Source: Hellea sp.
GTDB taxonomy: Bacteria; Pseudomonadota; Alphaproteobacteria; Caulobacterales; Maricaulaceae
Length of the DNA: 51,715 nt
Reading direction: 5' to 3'
NCBI GenBank assembly: GCA_014238285.1
Contig: JABABK010000021.1
Span: 1 to 51,715 of the forward strand
The stretch's first letter is position 1; each line of letters begins with the position of its first letter. The position numbers were made by a program, and so were the translations under genes. The notes under the pieces are model-generated. The model worked only from the letters and a program-made list of their open reading frames with translations. It did no database searches and was not told the origin of the DNA. Positions 51,603 to 51,715 of this stretch are shown in pieces.

Positions 51603-51715
51603 GTGAAAATACCCAGTAATTTTGATCTGCGCTCATTGCAGGTATTCGTTGTAACGGCTGAACAGGGCGGGATGACGCAAAGCGGGAAGGTGTTGCATTT
51701 AACGCAATCCGCAGT
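51603..51715 (+). CDS. LysR-family regulator, N-terminal part (3' end outside window)
   Basis: The first 37 codons read VKIPSNFDLRSLQVFVVTAEQGGMTQSGKVLHLTQSA, the start of a LysR HTH, with start GTG behind AGGGGA at 51590-51597. The gene runs off the right edge. It is divergent from the dmdA-like gene and probably regulates it; the T-N11-A box at 51551 supports this. Confidence 0.78.
   Translation, partial: MKIPSNFDLRSLQVFVVTAEQGGMTQSGKVLHLTQSA

Overview
This window looks like a contiguous chromosomal segment of a marine-type alphaproteobacterium. That is an inference from gene content: a TonB-dependent receptor, a BCCT carrier for compatible solutes, a sarcosine oxidase soxBDAG operon with a dimethylglycine dehydrogenase-like enzyme, a DmdA-like DMSP demethylase, and genes of acyl-CoA and steroid type. 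By eye, base composition is near 45-50% GC and fairly even. No rRNA, tRNA, prophage, insertion sequence or CRISPR array was seen. The window starts inside an acyl-CoA dehydrogenase gene and ends inside a LysR gene.

Layout. (1) 3-5452, + strand: a tightly packed catabolic operon with two adjacent acyl-CoA dehydrogenase subunits, an IpdF-like SDR, a methyltransferase, a MaoC hydratase, a ketosteroid-isomerase-like protein with all three catalytic residues, a small unknown protein and a thiolase. It fits steroid or bile-acid ring degradation. A lipoprotein formylglycine-generating enzyme follows. (2) 6413-11940, - strand: DUF4956 membrane protein, CotH-type kinase with a beta-helix tail, VTC/TTM-domain protein and a secreted unknown. 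(3) 12235-17200, + strand: an oxygenase, epimerase, FAH-family hydrolase, two SDRs and a methyltransferase of unknown substrate, followed by a BCCT transporter. (4) 18983-23893: a structured leader, a TonB-dependent receptor with a clear terminator, and a TPR-sulfotransferase. (5) 23919-38862, + strand: a large one-carbon and methylamine region: imino-acid reductase, aldehyde dehydrogenase, atypical M19 dipeptidase, two unknown proteins, MobA-like protein, BetI-like TetR regulator with a likely operator, dimethylglycine dehydrogenase-like enzyme and SoxBDAG. Betaine-derived methyl groups are probably passed to tetrahydrofolate here. (6) 38859-46264: a degenerate subtilase, an OxyR-like regulator without the redox cysteines, a tandem array of arginine-rich mini-genes, a NACHT NTPase (possible phage defence), a DUF1684 lipoprotein and a membrane protein. 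(7) 46271-51715: an unknown protein, FolB, a glycine-rich/coiled-coil locus that appears split into three frames, the DmdA-like gene and a divergent LysR gene with a T-N11-A box between them.

The best candidate for an undescribed system is at 41698-42445. An OxyR-type box lies between a cysteine-less OxyR paralogue and three tandem copies of a 45-46 codon gene. Two copies are intact and one is decayed. Each carries an arginine-rich core and the intact ones end in KTTWF, and each is followed by its own hairpin. A NACHT gene lies directly downstream.
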